Origin: CAJQQY01 sp045106765
Lineage (GTDB): Bacteria; Bacteroidota; Bacteroidia; Chitinophagales; Saprospiraceae
Reading direction: 5' to 3'
Assembly: GCA_045106765.1 (NCBI GenBank)
Contig: JBGCFD010000030.1
Location: forward strand, 1-64,000
DNA length: 64,000 bases
The translations under genes were made by a program, and so were the position numbers. Shown here piece by piece: positions 8,057 to 17,906 of this stretch (the stretch's first letter is position 1; the number at the start of each line of letters is the position of its first letter). A model generated the notes under the pieces. That model ran no database searches. It was not told the origin of the DNA and saw only the letters and a program-made list of their open reading frames with translations.

Positions 8057-10216
8057 TTATTTAAATTTCCAACCAAAAGTGATGGTGAAGGTTTCATCTG
8101 GCAGAATTTGTCCATCAAAAGGAACATCATTTTGAGTCACCAAAACTCTTGAATCATTAACAGGAACATCAGTTTTTTTCCTAAATAATTCTTTACGTTC
8201 TTGAATCCAAATATCCTGTCTTCTCGAAAAAGGCATAAAATAAGTTCCACGCAAATAAAACTCACGTGATGGATTTAATTCAATTGCCATCTCCGCTGAT
8301 AATTTTAAATTCCGAGTTTGGCTTCCATAATTTACTTTGATATTATTTGCTTTGAATTTTTTTCCTTCGATTTTAAATTTCCCATAATCATTATCTGCGA
8401 TTCCAATTTTTCTATAATATTTAAAATTAGAGTAAGCGGCAGCTACTCGCAAAAAGAAAGGACGTTGTTTTGATAAATTCATACTTAATCCAAGACCAAG
8501 TGAACGTTCTTTGTATCTGCTATTTGCAAAATCGAATACTGTATTGGCTTGAAAGAATATATTTTTACGTATATATATTTCAAAAGCAAAATCTGAAATG
8601 ATTTCAAATTCTCTTTCTTTTATTTCATCTGCTACGACAAAAATTGTTTCCTTCGGATCATCATCTGTCAAAAGTGTAACACTCATTTGTTGTCCACCTG
8701 AAGAAATTAAATGAGTTCCCAATCCGATACTTGTACTAAATCGATTAAAATCTTTTTTCTTTTTCTTTTTCTTCTTGGCTGCTCGATTAATTATTGTTGA
8801 ACTTTTCATCTCACTCATATCAAAATCTAATTCTTTTTCTTCTTGATCCAACTCTTGTTGTCGTTTGACATATTGAATGGAGTCTCTTCGCAATTGCAAC
8901 TCTGCTAAGTAAACTGGATCGAGTGCTTCCCGAGCTTTATCGGCATTATTAAGTTGTACCATACTAGCTGCAAGATTTTCATTCATTGGTGTGGTATTAT
9001 AATTCGCCCAAAAATCAGGATCGTAACTACCAGTCATTTTAGTAAACCGTTGGTTTCTAGTCATCCTTTCTAAATAAGGAAGAGGAGAAGATTTCGCAGG
9101 ATTGATTTGAGTAATTTTCACTTCATTTGTGTAAATTCCTCCACCGCCATAAAGTCCTTTTCGGAAGGCATCGCTGAAATACCATTTGTTACCCAATTTT
9201 TGATAATTGACAATATAAGAATTGCCTTTCCAATTTCCAGAGTACAAAGGATAGTCGTCATATTTTTTTAATCCATCAGGAGTAATTTCAAATTCTCCTT
9301 TGATGATGGCGTAAGATTCTTTTTCGATATAGATTCTGCCTTTCATTCGGGCAGTAATTTTTTTAGGTCTTTTTGATCTCCAAGACCATCTCCAACCACC
9401 TCTTTCTCCACGTGATTTTTCAACGTTTTTTCCTTTTTTACCATATTCATCAGGAGCATTATAATCTTTGTTAAAACCGATAATATAAACTGGTTTGCCA
9501 TTATAAGTTGTCATGCTCTCAATCCAATAATCATAAACTGGGAAAAAATCTTCTTGCAAAAAATCCTCTCGATTATAAACAAAATCAAACCGATGAGGAG
9601 CCATGTGTCCCGAAGTAAATCCTCTACGAATAGTCGTATCCAATGGATTTGCCAAATTAATTTTCCGGCCTTGCACCAAACTTACTTGACCTTCTTTAGA
9701 ACTTTTGTAACTCTTTTTATAAACATTTAAAACACCTTCCGCCAAATAAATATAAGTGGAATCATTATCAGTTCGAGACTCCCGATAGAAGGCTAAATTA
9801 GTGTGTCCGTTAGTTGGATAATTTTTTGGAATACGTTTGACTGCTTTTCTAACTATATTTTCTACTGCTGCTGGACCGAGTACCTCTACTTCCAATAAAT
9901 CTTCTTCGCTCAAAACTAATTCGATGGTAGAAGGATTTCGCAAATGTTTTACTTTTTTGGAATAAGATTGATATCCTAAAAATGAAACTGTTAATTCCTC
10001 TTCGAAAATATTGGCGGGCACTTTAAATTCGAATTCTCCTTTTTCGCTTGTCGTTGTTCCTATCCCGATTTTCGGAATTCCGATATGAGCAAAACCTAAT
10101 GGTTCTTTGGTGACTTGGTCAACGACTTTTCCTCGGAGTGTGATTTTAGAAGTTTGGGCGTAAGAAATATTTGTCATAAAAAAAAGACAAAAAAAGAGCA
10201 ATGATGGAGTTTTCAT
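8057..10216 (-). CDS. DUF5686 / carboxypeptidase-regulatory-like outer-membrane protein
   Basis: A 719-residue exported protein. A signal peptide (FFCLFFMTNISYAQ) is followed by a carboxypeptidase-D regulatory-like beta-sandwich (about 24-105, with GKVVDQVTKEPLGFAHI). A long DUF5686 region comes next, and the C-terminal third alternates in the manner of a beta-barrel and ends in an aromatic/basic tail (FGWKFK). A run of Lys near residue 490 (AAKKKKKKKKDF) separates the parts. Members of this family sit in the Bacteroidota outer membrane; their exact role is not established. It is monocistronic, with its own spacers on both sides. Confidence 0.8.
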   Translation of the reverse strand: MKTPSLLFFCLFFMTNISYAQTSKITLRGKVVDQVTKEPLGFAHIGIPKIGIGTTTSEKGEFEFKVPANIFEEELTVSFLGYQSYSKKVKHLRNPSTIELVLSEEDLLEVEVLGPAAVENIVRKAVKRIPKNYPTNGHTNLAFYRESRTDNDSTYIYLAEGVLNVYKKSYKSSKEGQVSLVQGRKINLANPLDTTIRRGFTSGHMAPHRFDFVYNREDFLQEDFFPVYDYWIESMTTYNGKPVYIIGFNKDYNAPDEYGKKGKNVEKSRGERGGWRWSWRSKRPKKITARMKGRIYIEKESYAIIKGEFEITPDGLKKYDDYPLYSGNWKGNSYIVNYQKLGNKWYFSDAFRKGLYGGGGIYTNEVKITQINPAKSSPLPYLERMTRNQRFTKMTGSYDPDFWANYNTTPMNENLAASMVQLNNADKAREALDPVYLAELQLRRDSIQYVKRQQELDQEEKELDFDMSEMKSSTIINRAAKKKKKKKKDFNRFSTSIGLGTHLISSGGQQMSVTLLTDDDPKETIFVVADEIKEREFEIISDFAFEIYIRKNIFFQANTVFDFANSRYKERSLGLGLSMNLSKQRPFFLRVAAAYSNFKYYRKIGIADNDYGKFKIEGKKFKANNIKVNYGSQTRNLKLSAEMAIELNPSREFYLRGTYFMPFSRRQDIWIQERKELFRKKTDVPVNDSRVLVTQNDVPFDGQILPDETFTITFGWKFK

Positions 10217-10360
10217 AAATTGTCGTTTTGATAAAGGTTTTGTGAAATGTAGGTTTATGGAGAGAGGACGAATGTAATGATAGAAATGTTACAAAATAAA
10301 AGACGCTTCAATTATTTTTTAGTTGTATTCAACATGAATTTTAAATTTTGCGCAAAAAAA

Positions 10361-10394
10361 AACTAGAAGGATTATTGTTCCTTCTAGTTTTTTT
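10361..10394 (-). terminator. Rho-independent terminator of the TlpA-like gene
   Basis: AACTAGAAGGA (10361-10371) pairs perfectly with TCCTTCTAGTT (10379-10389) across a 7-nt loop, with A-rich and T-rich tracts on either side. It lies 20 bp past the stop of the TlpA-like gene on the minus strand. Confidence 0.8.
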
Positions 10395-10413
10395 AAGATT
10401 AAAAATAATCTTT

Positions 10414-11643
10414 TTACAACAACTTCTTCAACGCTGGTTCCAATGCAGCACCTCTTGGATTGATCGCCGCAATTTTCCCATCACGATCCAAAAGGAACGT
10501 TTTAGGAATAGATGAAACGCCCCAACTTTTCGCAACAGTTGATCCCCAATGTTTTAAATCACTCACATGATAATCCCAAAGTAATCCATCTTTTTCGATT
10601 GCTGCAATCCATTTATTTTTGGCAGCATCGGTCTGTTGGTCGATTTGTGATTGATCTTTTAACCTTGGTAAAACTTTAGGATGGATTCCATCGAGTGAAA
10701 CACTAAATACTTCGAATCCTTGTTTTTTATATTGATTATATGTTTTTACAACATTTGGATTTTCTCTTCGACAAGGCCCACACCAGCTAGCCCAAAAGTC
10801 AATCAAGACCACTTTTCCTTTCAAGTCACTTAGAGAATAAGTTTTTCCATCAGGAGACTTCATAGAAATATTCGGTGCTTTTTGCCCTACTTTTATTTTT
10901 TGTTTTGCTAAAAGTGCTGCAATTTGAGCTTCTTGCTGTGGAATAGTTCTTTTCAAATCTTTTGTCATTTTTATTCCAGGAAAAGATTTTTGCAATTTAG
11001 CTAACGCCGCCTTTTGAATCTCTAATTTCATTTGAGTAGAAGAAGTGTTATTACTTGGTGGATAAACTAAGTGTGCTCCCCAGGCCATCACTAATGGATT
11101 ATTAATTTTCATTAATCGTTCTTTAGCTTCTTCAGCAGAAGGTCTTTTGACAATGAAACTTTTCATCAAATCCATATATTCTTGAGTAGCTGGAGCACCT
11201 TCGACTTTGATTCCAAAAGTATTGACTTGATCTATATCTCCTGAAAGCCTTATTGATTTTTCAGAACCAGTTGTAACCAAATAAGCTTTTTGTGCACCAA
11301 TTCGAACTCTATAAATACCTGCATTAAATCCTTCTGGAATTTGTACTTCAAAATTTCCATTGGCATCTATTTCTGCTTTTCCAACTACTCGATTTGAATT
11401 TTCAAGATTTGATTCATCTACAAAAATTTTCAGATTACCACTATTAGTCAAGTTCCCTGTCAATACTGCTGCACCTACAACTGGAGTACTTGCTGATACT
11501 GGTTGTGGCGTTTCGTTTTTAACTTGCTGGGCTGCCGGATTGGTTACATTTGTAGCTGTTGTATTGCCAGAATCTCCACAATTAAAATTAAGGAGAATTA
11601 AAAGTGCAAAAACTAAAAATGAACTAAATTTTTTAATCTTCAT
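10414..11643 (-). CDS. TlpA-family thioredoxin-like lipoprotein with DUF4369-type N-terminus
   Basis: A 409-residue lipoprotein whose signal peptide ends LLILLNFNCGD. After a low-complexity linker there is a DUF4369-like beta domain (about 60-140), a helical segment and a C-terminal AhpC/TSA-TlpA thioredoxin fold with the redox site WASWCGPCRRENP. The conserved cis-Pro region is SSIPKTFLLD. Such proteins reduce or isomerise disulfides in the periplasm. The gene lies downstream of purL on the same strand, but a strong terminator separates them, so it is probably its own unit. Confidence 0.88.
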   Translation of the reverse strand: MKIKKFSSFLVFALLILLNFNCGDSGNTTATNVTNPAAQQVKNETPQPVSASTPVVGAAVLTGNLTNSGNLKIFVDESNLENSNRVVGKAEIDANGNFEVQIPEGFNAGIYRVRIGAQKAYLVTTGSEKSIRLSGDIDQVNTFGIKVEGAPATQEYMDLMKSFIVKRPSAEEAKERLMKINNPLVMAWGAHLVYPPSNNTSSTQMKLEIQKAALAKLQKSFPGIKMTKDLKRTIPQQEAQIAALLAKQKIKVGQKAPNISMKSPDGKTYSLSDLKGKVVLIDFWASWCGPCRRENPNVVKTYNQYKKQGFEVFSVSLDGIHPKVLPRLKDQSQIDQQTDAAKNKWIAAIEKDGLLWDYHVSDLKHWGSTVAKSWGVSSIPKTFLLDRDGKIAAINPRGAALEPALKKLL

Positions 11644-11671
11644 AAGACTGAATTTTTAATGAAAAAAAATT

Positions 11672-11741
11672 AAGTCACTAAGAAATATAGGTATCGAATA
11701 TCTTAACGATATTCGATACCTTAAATCATTTAGCGACTCAT
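11672..11741 (-). terminator. Large-stem terminator downstream of purL
   Basis: A perfect inner stem (11689-11702 with 11708-11721, AGGTATCGAATATC and complement, loop TTAAC) is extended by partly matching outer arms (AGTCACTAA against TTAGCGACT). On the minus strand the hairpin is followed by a run of T (complement of the A-run near 11661-11668). It ends purL transcripts before the TlpA-like gene. Confidence 0.7.
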
Positions 11742-11753
11742 TTATATAAACTG

Positions 11754-13988
11754 TTAATTTTCTAATTTGTTTTTCAAAGTATTATCATAAACATTTTTCC
11801 ACTCGCTCATTTCCCCAAAATCTTTATCATCTATGGCTATTTTACTTCCAAAAACTTTTCCAAGTTGAGTGTGAACAATATTTTGTTTTTCTAGGAAATG
11901 TAAAAATGCCAATTCATTCCATGGCTTTACTGAAACAACCACTCTACTTTGCGCCTCTCCAAAAAGATAAGCATCTTTTCGGAATGTTGGATCAGTATTT
12001 ACTTCAAATCCAAGATTGCCAACCATGCCACTTTCCATTAAAGTTACAAATAATCCACCTTCTGAAATGTCGTGAACAGACGCTACTAATTTTTCAGTAA
12101 TCAATGCTTGAATATTTTTTTGCAATTCAAATTCTTCCTCTAACTCAAAATGTGGAGTAGGAGAGTGGTGAACATTATGTTCTACTCTCAAATATTCAGA
12201 ACTAGAAATATCATTTTTGGCATTTCCTAACATAAAAATTAAATCTCCTTCTGTTTTAAATCCTAAAGTCATTTGATTTTTATAATCATCTAAAATACCG
12301 AGCATTCCAATCGTCGGAGTTGGGTAAACTGGCTCAGTTCCTTCGGGCAAAACAGTTTGATTGTAGAAACTTACATTTCCACCAGTAACTGGTGTATTAA
12401 ATTTTCTACAAGCTTCTCCCATTCCTTTGATGGCATTCTTGAATTGATAATACACTTCAGGATTATAAGGATTCCCAAAATTTAAACAATTCGTAATTGC
12501 TGCAGGAACTCCTCCAGAACAAGAAATGTTACGAGCTGCTTCTGCTACTGCAATCATGGCACCTTTATATGGATCAGCATAAACATAAGCTGAGTTACAA
12601 TCTGTCGTTACAGCCAATGCTTTGTCCGTTCCTTTTACTCTAACTAATGCCGCATCTGAAGGTTGGTTGGTGCTGATACTATTTGTTCGCACCATTGAAT
12701 CATACTGCTGATAAACCCATCTTTTAGAAACAATATTAGGTGAGGCAAAAACTTTTTTAGCTGTTTCTAAAATGTTATTTGGCTCGTTAATATTATCAAT
12801 GTTGAATGCTTTGATTTTCTCAAAATATTTAGGCGTTGCAGTTTCTCGTTGATAAATCGGAGCACCACCACCAAGGACTAATGAGTCTGCATTTACTTCC
12901 GCTACGATTTCTCCGTTGCTATGATATTCTATCATCCCATTATCGGTTACTTCTCCGATTAACTCACATTCCAAATCCCATTTGTCAAAAACTGCTTCTA
13001 ATAAATGTTCTTTCCCTTTTTCTCCTACAATTAACATTCGTTCTTGACTCTCACTCAAAAGAATTTCAAAAGGCTGCATATTAGCTTGACGAGTTGGTAC
13101 TTTATCCAAATTGATTTTCATACCAGTTTTACTTTTCGCACTCATCTCTGAAGTGGAACAAGTAATTCCTGCTGCACCCATATCCTGCATTCCCACGACT
13201 GCGCCAGTTTGGATTGCTTCCAAAGATGCTTCTAATAATAATTTTTCTTGAAATGGATCTCCCACTTGAACTGCTGGTAAATCATCTGCTGAGTCTTCCG
13301 TCAAATCCGCGGAAGCGAATGTTGCTCCATGAATACCATCTTTACCAGTTGCAGAGCCAACAATAAAAACTGGATTCCCTGGGCCATCTGCACAAGCGGA
13401 ACAAGTTTCGCCAGCTTTGACAATTCCTACTGACATGGCATTGACCAAAATATTTTGGTTGTAGCAATCATTAAAATAAACTTCTCCTCCCACTACAGGA
13501 ACACCAAAGCAATTTCCATAATCACCAATTCCACTCACCACACCTTTTACTAAATGTTGGGTGTGTTTGTTATCTATATTTCCAAAACGTAAAGAATTCA
13601 AGGCTGCTATCGGTCGAGCACCCATCGTAAAAATATCTCTATGAATTCCACCTACACCAGTCGCTGCACCTTGATAAGGTTCAATTGCTGAAGGGTGATT
13701 ATGTGATTCTATTTTAAAAACACAACCAAGACCACCTCCAATATCAATTAATCCAGCATTTTCTTCACCTGCTTCCACGAGCATATTATCGCCATCGGTA
13801 GGAAGCGTTTTTAGCAAAGTAATTGAGTTTTTGTAGGAGCAATGTTCTGACCACATTACAGAGTAAATACTTAGCTCTGTAAAATTAGGCATCCGCCCCA
13901 TGATCTCTTGAATTTTATTGAATTCCTCTTCCGTAAGACCTAAATTTTTAGCGACTTCGAGGTTAACTTGTGGTTCTGTGATTTGCAT
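11754..13988 (-). CDS. purL: Phosphoribosylformylglycinamidine synthase subunit PurL (small type)
   Basis: A 744-residue enzyme of de novo purine synthesis that converts FGAR to FGAM using ATP and ammonia. The length fits the small PurL that works with separate PurQ and PurS, which are not in this window. Seen motifs are MWSEHCSYKNS near the N-terminus, FKIESHNHPSAIEPYQGAAT with the GIHRDIFTMGARP stretch, and MQDMGAAGI. The protein contains two repeated AIRS-like halves. The start at 13988 is supported by a TATCTTTG -7 box 38 bp upstream. Confidence 0.95.
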   Translation of the reverse strand: MQITEPQVNLEVAKNLGLTEEEFNKIQEIMGRMPNFTELSIYSVMWSEHCSYKNSITLLKTLPTDGDNMLVEAGEENAGLIDIGGGLGCVFKIESHNHPSAIEPYQGAATGVGGIHRDIFTMGARPIAALNSLRFGNIDNKHTQHLVKGVVSGIGDYGNCFGVPVVGGEVYFNDCYNQNILVNAMSVGIVKAGETCSACADGPGNPVFIVGSATGKDGIHGATFASADLTEDSADDLPAVQVGDPFQEKLLLEASLEAIQTGAVVGMQDMGAAGITCSTSEMSAKSKTGMKINLDKVPTRQANMQPFEILLSESQERMLIVGEKGKEHLLEAVFDKWDLECELIGEVTDNGMIEYHSNGEIVAEVNADSLVLGGGAPIYQRETATPKYFEKIKAFNIDNINEPNNILETAKKVFASPNIVSKRWVYQQYDSMVRTNSISTNQPSDAALVRVKGTDKALAVTTDCNSAYVYADPYKGAMIAVAEAARNISCSGGVPAAITNCLNFGNPYNPEVYYQFKNAIKGMGEACRKFNTPVTGGNVSFYNQTVLPEGTEPVYPTPTIGMLGILDDYKNQMTLGFKTEGDLIFMLGNAKNDISSSEYLRVEHNVHHSPTPHFELEEEFELQKNIQALITEKLVASVHDISEGGLFVTLMESGMVGNLGFEVNTDPTFRKDAYLFGEAQSRVVVSVKPWNELAFLHFLEKQNIVHTQLGKVFGSKIAIDDKDFGEMSEWKNVYDNTLKNKLEN

Positions 13989-14025
13989 ATTCGATGAAAT
14001 ATTTTGTTATTATTTTCTCAAAACG

Positions 14026-14033
14026 CAAAGATA
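14026..14033 (-). promoter_or_regulatory. Bacteroidota-type -7 box upstream of purL
   Basis: The minus strand reads TATCTTTG, a full match to TAnnTTTG, 38 bp before the purL start. A TTTG-type -33 box at the ideal 19-nt spacing is only weakly matched. Confidence 0.45.
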
Positions 14034-14326
14034 GGTTTATTATGAATAATTTAGAATTTTAGAGGTAGGAAATGAAGGAGACAATTTCTTTTAGATCGAC
14101 AAATGCATCGATAACTTTGACGATGCTGTTTTATCAATAGCAGTTTCGAGGGGCATCATCTGTATTTGGTTGTGATTTTTCTGTTTTTTGAGGATTGGAG
14201 TTTTTTTGACAGTCTTATAGATACGAAAAAATTACATTTGTAAATGTATTGTTAGGAGAATTTTTTCACGATTTGAGGATTTGATTACTCGCCATAATGG
14301 GCAACTGCTGTTGTGTAAAGAATTAA
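14034..14326. other. Spacer without recognisable gene between purL and the STAND-PPR gene
   Basis: AT-rich spacer lying 3' of the STAND-PPR gene and upstream of purL. I see no coding frame, clear terminator or repeat in it. Confidence 0.5.
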
Positions 14327-17300
14327 TTAATTCATATTTTGAAAAGCTCTTTTAATATCATTATACATTATTATTTTTTTTGTTTTAATTAAAGTTTTTA
14401 AATTTTGTTTTTTAATTAATATTTCCTTATTAATTATTCGATTAAGTAAAAGGTTTTCACAATACATATTCAATATTTGATCTGAAAATTTAGGGGACTT
14501 TTGAAGTAGTTTAATAGCATCATTTTTATTCTTAATTTCATTAATTTCATTTACTCCTTCTTGCCATTTTGAAGGGTAGCTGAGTAAGGTGAATTTTAAA
14601 AAAATGTCGTAAGTGTCAAAGAATGAGTTAGTTATTGTACTGACTAAACTAAGTGTCTGATTATTAGGTTCTAATTTTAAAATGTTTGTCATTAAATCTA
14701 GAATCGTTTCAAGATCATTTTTGTAATTTAGTTTTTCAATAAGGTGATTTAAGCTTTGAACGGATGGCTTAAATTGATACTTATTTATCATTTGATTCAT
14801 GAAAATTATGGCACTCTCAATAGACTTGGATTTCGCAATTCCAATTTTGTAAAACGTTTCCGAAGGAGTAAAGTCAACATTGAGAATTTTTGAAAAGCGA
14901 GATGTCTCTTCAAAAATATCACCTGTACAATATCTCGCAAGAAATGTATTTAAGGTTTGTAAATTTGGTTTATAATTAAATTTTGATTTTAGGAATTCTA
15001 GGAATTCAATTGCATTGTCAACGTCTTTTATTTTTTGGATAATTACATTAAAATTAGGCTCAGGAAAAACAGCATTAAAATCCTCTAGAAGTTCAGAAAG
15101 TTGGCTTAATCTTTCGCTTAACCTTTCATTACTACTTCCGATATTTCTTATCAATTCATTAAATGCTGATGAATCAGGAGTGTATTCATATAATAACATT
15201 GATTTTTTTAGAATTGAAAAAGAGTATTCAAAAGAATCTGATGATAAGAGAAGATGAGAAATGGATTGGTTATCTGGAATTACACCCATTTCGGTAGTAA
15301 AATACTCAAATACTTGTTTTACTTTTTTAGTCTGCCCTTTATGTTTATATAACAATGAATTTAAGGATTTAGCATTTATTTTTAACTCATTATTCTTTTT
15401 AAACAATAAAAGATTTGTTTTAAATTCATCTAAATTATTAGAGACAAAAGCAATTCTGTTTACTAAATAAGTTGTTAATTCAATCTCTTGTCTTTCTTTT
15501 AAATGATTATGAACAAATATCAATTCAGAAGTAGAATTAGTTTTTGAAAATAGCGTCCGAATATTTTTATCATTTATTTTTGTAGAAATTTTATTAAGGA
15601 ATGCTATAACAACTTGAAGCGTTTGAAATTCATTTACTTTATTTAATAAGTGACTAATTAGAATATTAATTTCTTTGTTGTTATTTACTTCAATCAAATT
15701 TCCAGTTGTTAACTGAATCATTTTAATTAAATTATCATCACTATCTATTTTTTCAGCAATTAATGAAAAAGTGCTTAGAATAGGTGTGAAATTATACTTT
15801 TCTAATCTATTGTAAACCTTTAATGCCGCATCAAAATTATAGGACTTATCAATAAGTGCATGAAAGGAATCTAAATTTGGCTTTATTCCATTTTTGACCA
15901 TTTCATTAAAAATTGAATTAGCTTGTTCGACATCATTGCTTTTAGATATCAAATCGTTATAATTAGTTGTCTTTACATAAAAACCTAGCTCTTTTCTCTC
16001 TTCATAGTTATAAATATTCTTAATATCATAGATGATTTTCATTGGATCATAGCGCACAATCTTTTCCAAATAAACTTCTTCAACTTTAATTTGATCCATT
16101 GGAATTTCAATAAAATTTAAATTATAAATATCACTTTCTAATCTTTGAATGGATTCTTGGTAATTTTGAAAGAATGAAGTTATTTTTTCTCTTTGGAGTT
16201 CTGCAACTACTCCTTGTAATTGTTGTTCCAACACAGAAGAGATTTTTTTATGAGGAGATGCAAGACTACCTATATTAAGCCTTAAGCAATAATCACTTAC
16301 TTTTTCTTGAAGGTAAGAAGATTTAGATTCAAAATTTGATGAATAATATAAAGCTTTTAAGGACTTAAGAATGCTAATTGAAAGTCTGTCGATAGGATCT
16401 TTAGAGTTCTCTAATTCATAATATCTTTCACGCATTTTTACAATAGGAAGAAAAATAGATCCAATATTCCCATCAATTTCGACATTTTCTTCTATGTTAT
16501 TATCAGTTATTATTTTATTACTTACTTGTTTTGAAACCTTATTTAGGTGGATTACTTTAAATTGTTCTCTTAGATTCCCTTTTATCTTTTTATGAAGAAA
16601 TCTATACTCAGGCCCTGTTCTGCAAGTTGCAATAATTGAAACACCTTTTTGCAATAAAAATTTCAATAATTTATTTACCTTTTTTGATTTTCTGTAAAAA
16701 TCATCAATATCGTCAAAAAAGGCGTAGTATTTTTTATTAGAATGAAACTGAAAGTAGGGTAATTTAACTTCAGACCTAAGGCGAGGGAATAATATTTCGA
16801 CATCTCTTTTTTCTGACTTCAGTTTGATGAATCCTTCCAGGACTGATCGCGTTTTTCCAGAGAGAGAGTTTCCAATTAGGATTAAATTTTTTTCTGTTTT
16901 TAAATAATTATAAATGTATTCATCTGTTTCTCTTTCGAAGTAGTATTTTCTATAGGAACTAATTCTTAAGTCTAATATATCACTTGGTTCTAAATCATAA
17001 ATATTTCTTGATTTTGAAATATTTCTCCAACCTTCTATAAAATTTAACTTTTCTAAAGATTCTTCATTTCTTACTTCATTATCATGGTTAACTAATAAAT
17101 TTAGTATGACTTCTGCCGTTTTCATATTTTCAATATTGAAGTCTGAGTAACTAATAATTCCTTTGTTAACACTTTTTTTCAACTGATTTACTTTACTAGA
17201 TAATAGTATAAGATTTTTATGTTCTTCCGATGTAATTTTAGGTGAATTTAAATAGAGAGAGATTGCTTTTTCAATTTCACCACCAGAAATTAATTGTGTT

Positions 17301-17350
17301 ATTCTACTTTTCCAGTTACCTTCCCTATTCAATAAATCTAAATCCTTCAT
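14327..17350 (-). CDS. EAD11-like / STAND-type P-loop NTPase / PPR-like repeat protein
   Basis: A 1007-residue cytosolic protein without signal or membrane segment. Residues 14-88 form a small helical domain (ITQLISGGEIEKAI, LLSSKVNQLKK, KGIISYSDFNIENM) that matches the EAD11 type of effector-associated domain. A P-loop NTPase follows: Walker A GNSLSGKT (160-167), Walker B YAFFDDIDD (209-217) and a sensor-like strand VSIIATCR (237-244), in STAND-like style. From about 462 the protein has 31-36-residue helical-pair repeats with PPR-like wording: AxxIFNEMVKNGIKPNLDSF (477-496), YNFTPILSTF (519-528), YEYTPDSSAF (721-730), FNYKPNLQTL (791-800), YQFKPSVQSL (858-867) and LKLEPNNQTL (891-900). Spacers of 290 and 550 bp isolate it. 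STAND proteins with repeat sensors and EADs occur in conflict systems; that role is inferred here. The TPR/PPR distinction needs a profile search. Confidence 0.7.
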   Translation of the reverse strand: MKDLDLLNREGNWKSRITQLISGGEIEKAISLYLNSPKITSEEHKNLILLSSKVNQLKKSVNKGIISYSDFNIENMKTAEVILNLLVNHDNEVRNEESLEKLNFIEGWRNISKSRNIYDLEPSDILDLRISSYRKYYFERETDEYIYNYLKTEKNLILIGNSLSGKTRSVLEGFIKLKSEKRDVEILFPRLRSEVKLPYFQFHSNKKYYAFFDDIDDFYRKSKKVNKLLKFLLQKGVSIIATCRTGPEYRFLHKKIKGNLREQFKVIHLNKVSKQVSNKIITDNNIEENVEIDGNIGSIFLPIVKMRERYYELENSKDPIDRLSISILKSLKALYYSSNFESKSSYLQEKVSDYCLRLNIGSLASPHKKISSVLEQQLQGVVAELQREKITSFFQNYQESIQRLESDIYNLNFIEIPMDQIKVEEVYLEKIVRYDPMKIIYDIKNIYNYEERKELGFYVKTTNYNDLISKSNDVEQANSIFNEMVKNGIKPNLDSFHALIDKSYNFDAALKVYNRLEKYNFTPILSTFSLIAEKIDSDDNLIKMIQLTTGNLIEVNNNKEINILISHLLNKVNEFQTLQVVIAFLNKISTKINDKNIRTLFSKTNSTSELIFVHNHLKERQEIELTTYLVNRIAFVSNNLDEFKTNLLLFKKNNELKINAKSLNSLLYKHKGQTKKVKQVFEYFTTEMGVIPDNQSISHLLLSSDSFEYSFSILKKSMLLYEYTPDSSAFNELIRNIGSSNERLSERLSQLSELLEDFNAVFPEPNFNVIIQKIKDVDNAIEFLEFLKSKFNYKPNLQTLNTFLARYCTGDIFEETSRFSKILNVDFTPSETFYKIGIAKSKSIESAIIFMNQMINKYQFKPSVQSLNHLIEKLNYKNDLETILDLMTNILKLEPNNQTLSLVSTITNSFFDTYDIFLKFTLLSYPSKWQEGVNEINEIKNKNDAIKLLQKSPKFSDQILNMYCENLLLNRIINKEILIKKQNLKTLIKTKKIIMYNDIKRAFQNMN

Positions 17351-17836
17351 AGTTTGTTGTTCATCTATTTTTATTTGCTCATATTAACTTTTAAATATAT
17401 TATTTTGTTAGTCTCTTGTATTTGATCATTATTTCAACATCAAAACTCTAATAAATAACTCACACTCAAGTTAGAATTATTATCTTTAAAATTTAGTATA
17501 ATAATGATTATGAAAAAATGTTTGTTTAAGTTGTCTGACTTTTGTCTCTAATTTTTTTTGAACATAACGTCAGTTTGTGAAAAACCTCCCATCGTTCTTT
17601 TTATCAATCTAAATATACGTCAAAAGTTTTTTATCTCAATTCTAATCTAATCTATTTTTTGAGAAATGTAAATGTGTTGTTAAAACCTAAAAAATTAAAT
17701 ATGGTATAACGACTTAAAATAGCTGAGGAAAAGGTGTTGAGAAGTGATACTCTACATATTTGATTATTTATTTTTTCATATTAAATGAATCTATGGTGGC
17801 TAAAGAATAATTTCCAAACGCTTTTTGTACAAAAAA
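17351..17836. other. Long non-coding spacer upstream of the STAND-PPR gene
   Basis: Very AT-rich DNA with no supported gene. A minus-strand TATATTTA near the STAND-PPR start is a 7-of-8 match to the -7 consensus but lacks a clear -33 box. No repeats or structured RNA were recognised. Confidence 0.4.
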
Positions 17837-17868
17837 AAATGCCTGACTATTTTTACAGTCAGGCATTT
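17837..17868 (-). terminator. Rho-independent terminator of the Cys-rich lipoprotein gene
   Basis: ATGCCTGACT (17839-17848) pairs with AGTCAGGCAT (17857-17866) around an 8-nt loop, flanked by A-run and T-run. It lies 40 bp past the lipoprotein stop on the minus strand. Confidence 0.8.
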
Positions 17869-17906
17869 TTATATCTTTTTTTTACAAGAACTTAGTATTA
17901 ACAATA

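Noticed and set aside
14237..14254. 18-nt word TTTGTAAATGTATTGTTA shared with 44436-44453
   Set aside because: In such AT-rich DNA about one exact match of this length can be expected by chance in a 64-kb window, and the flanks do not match.
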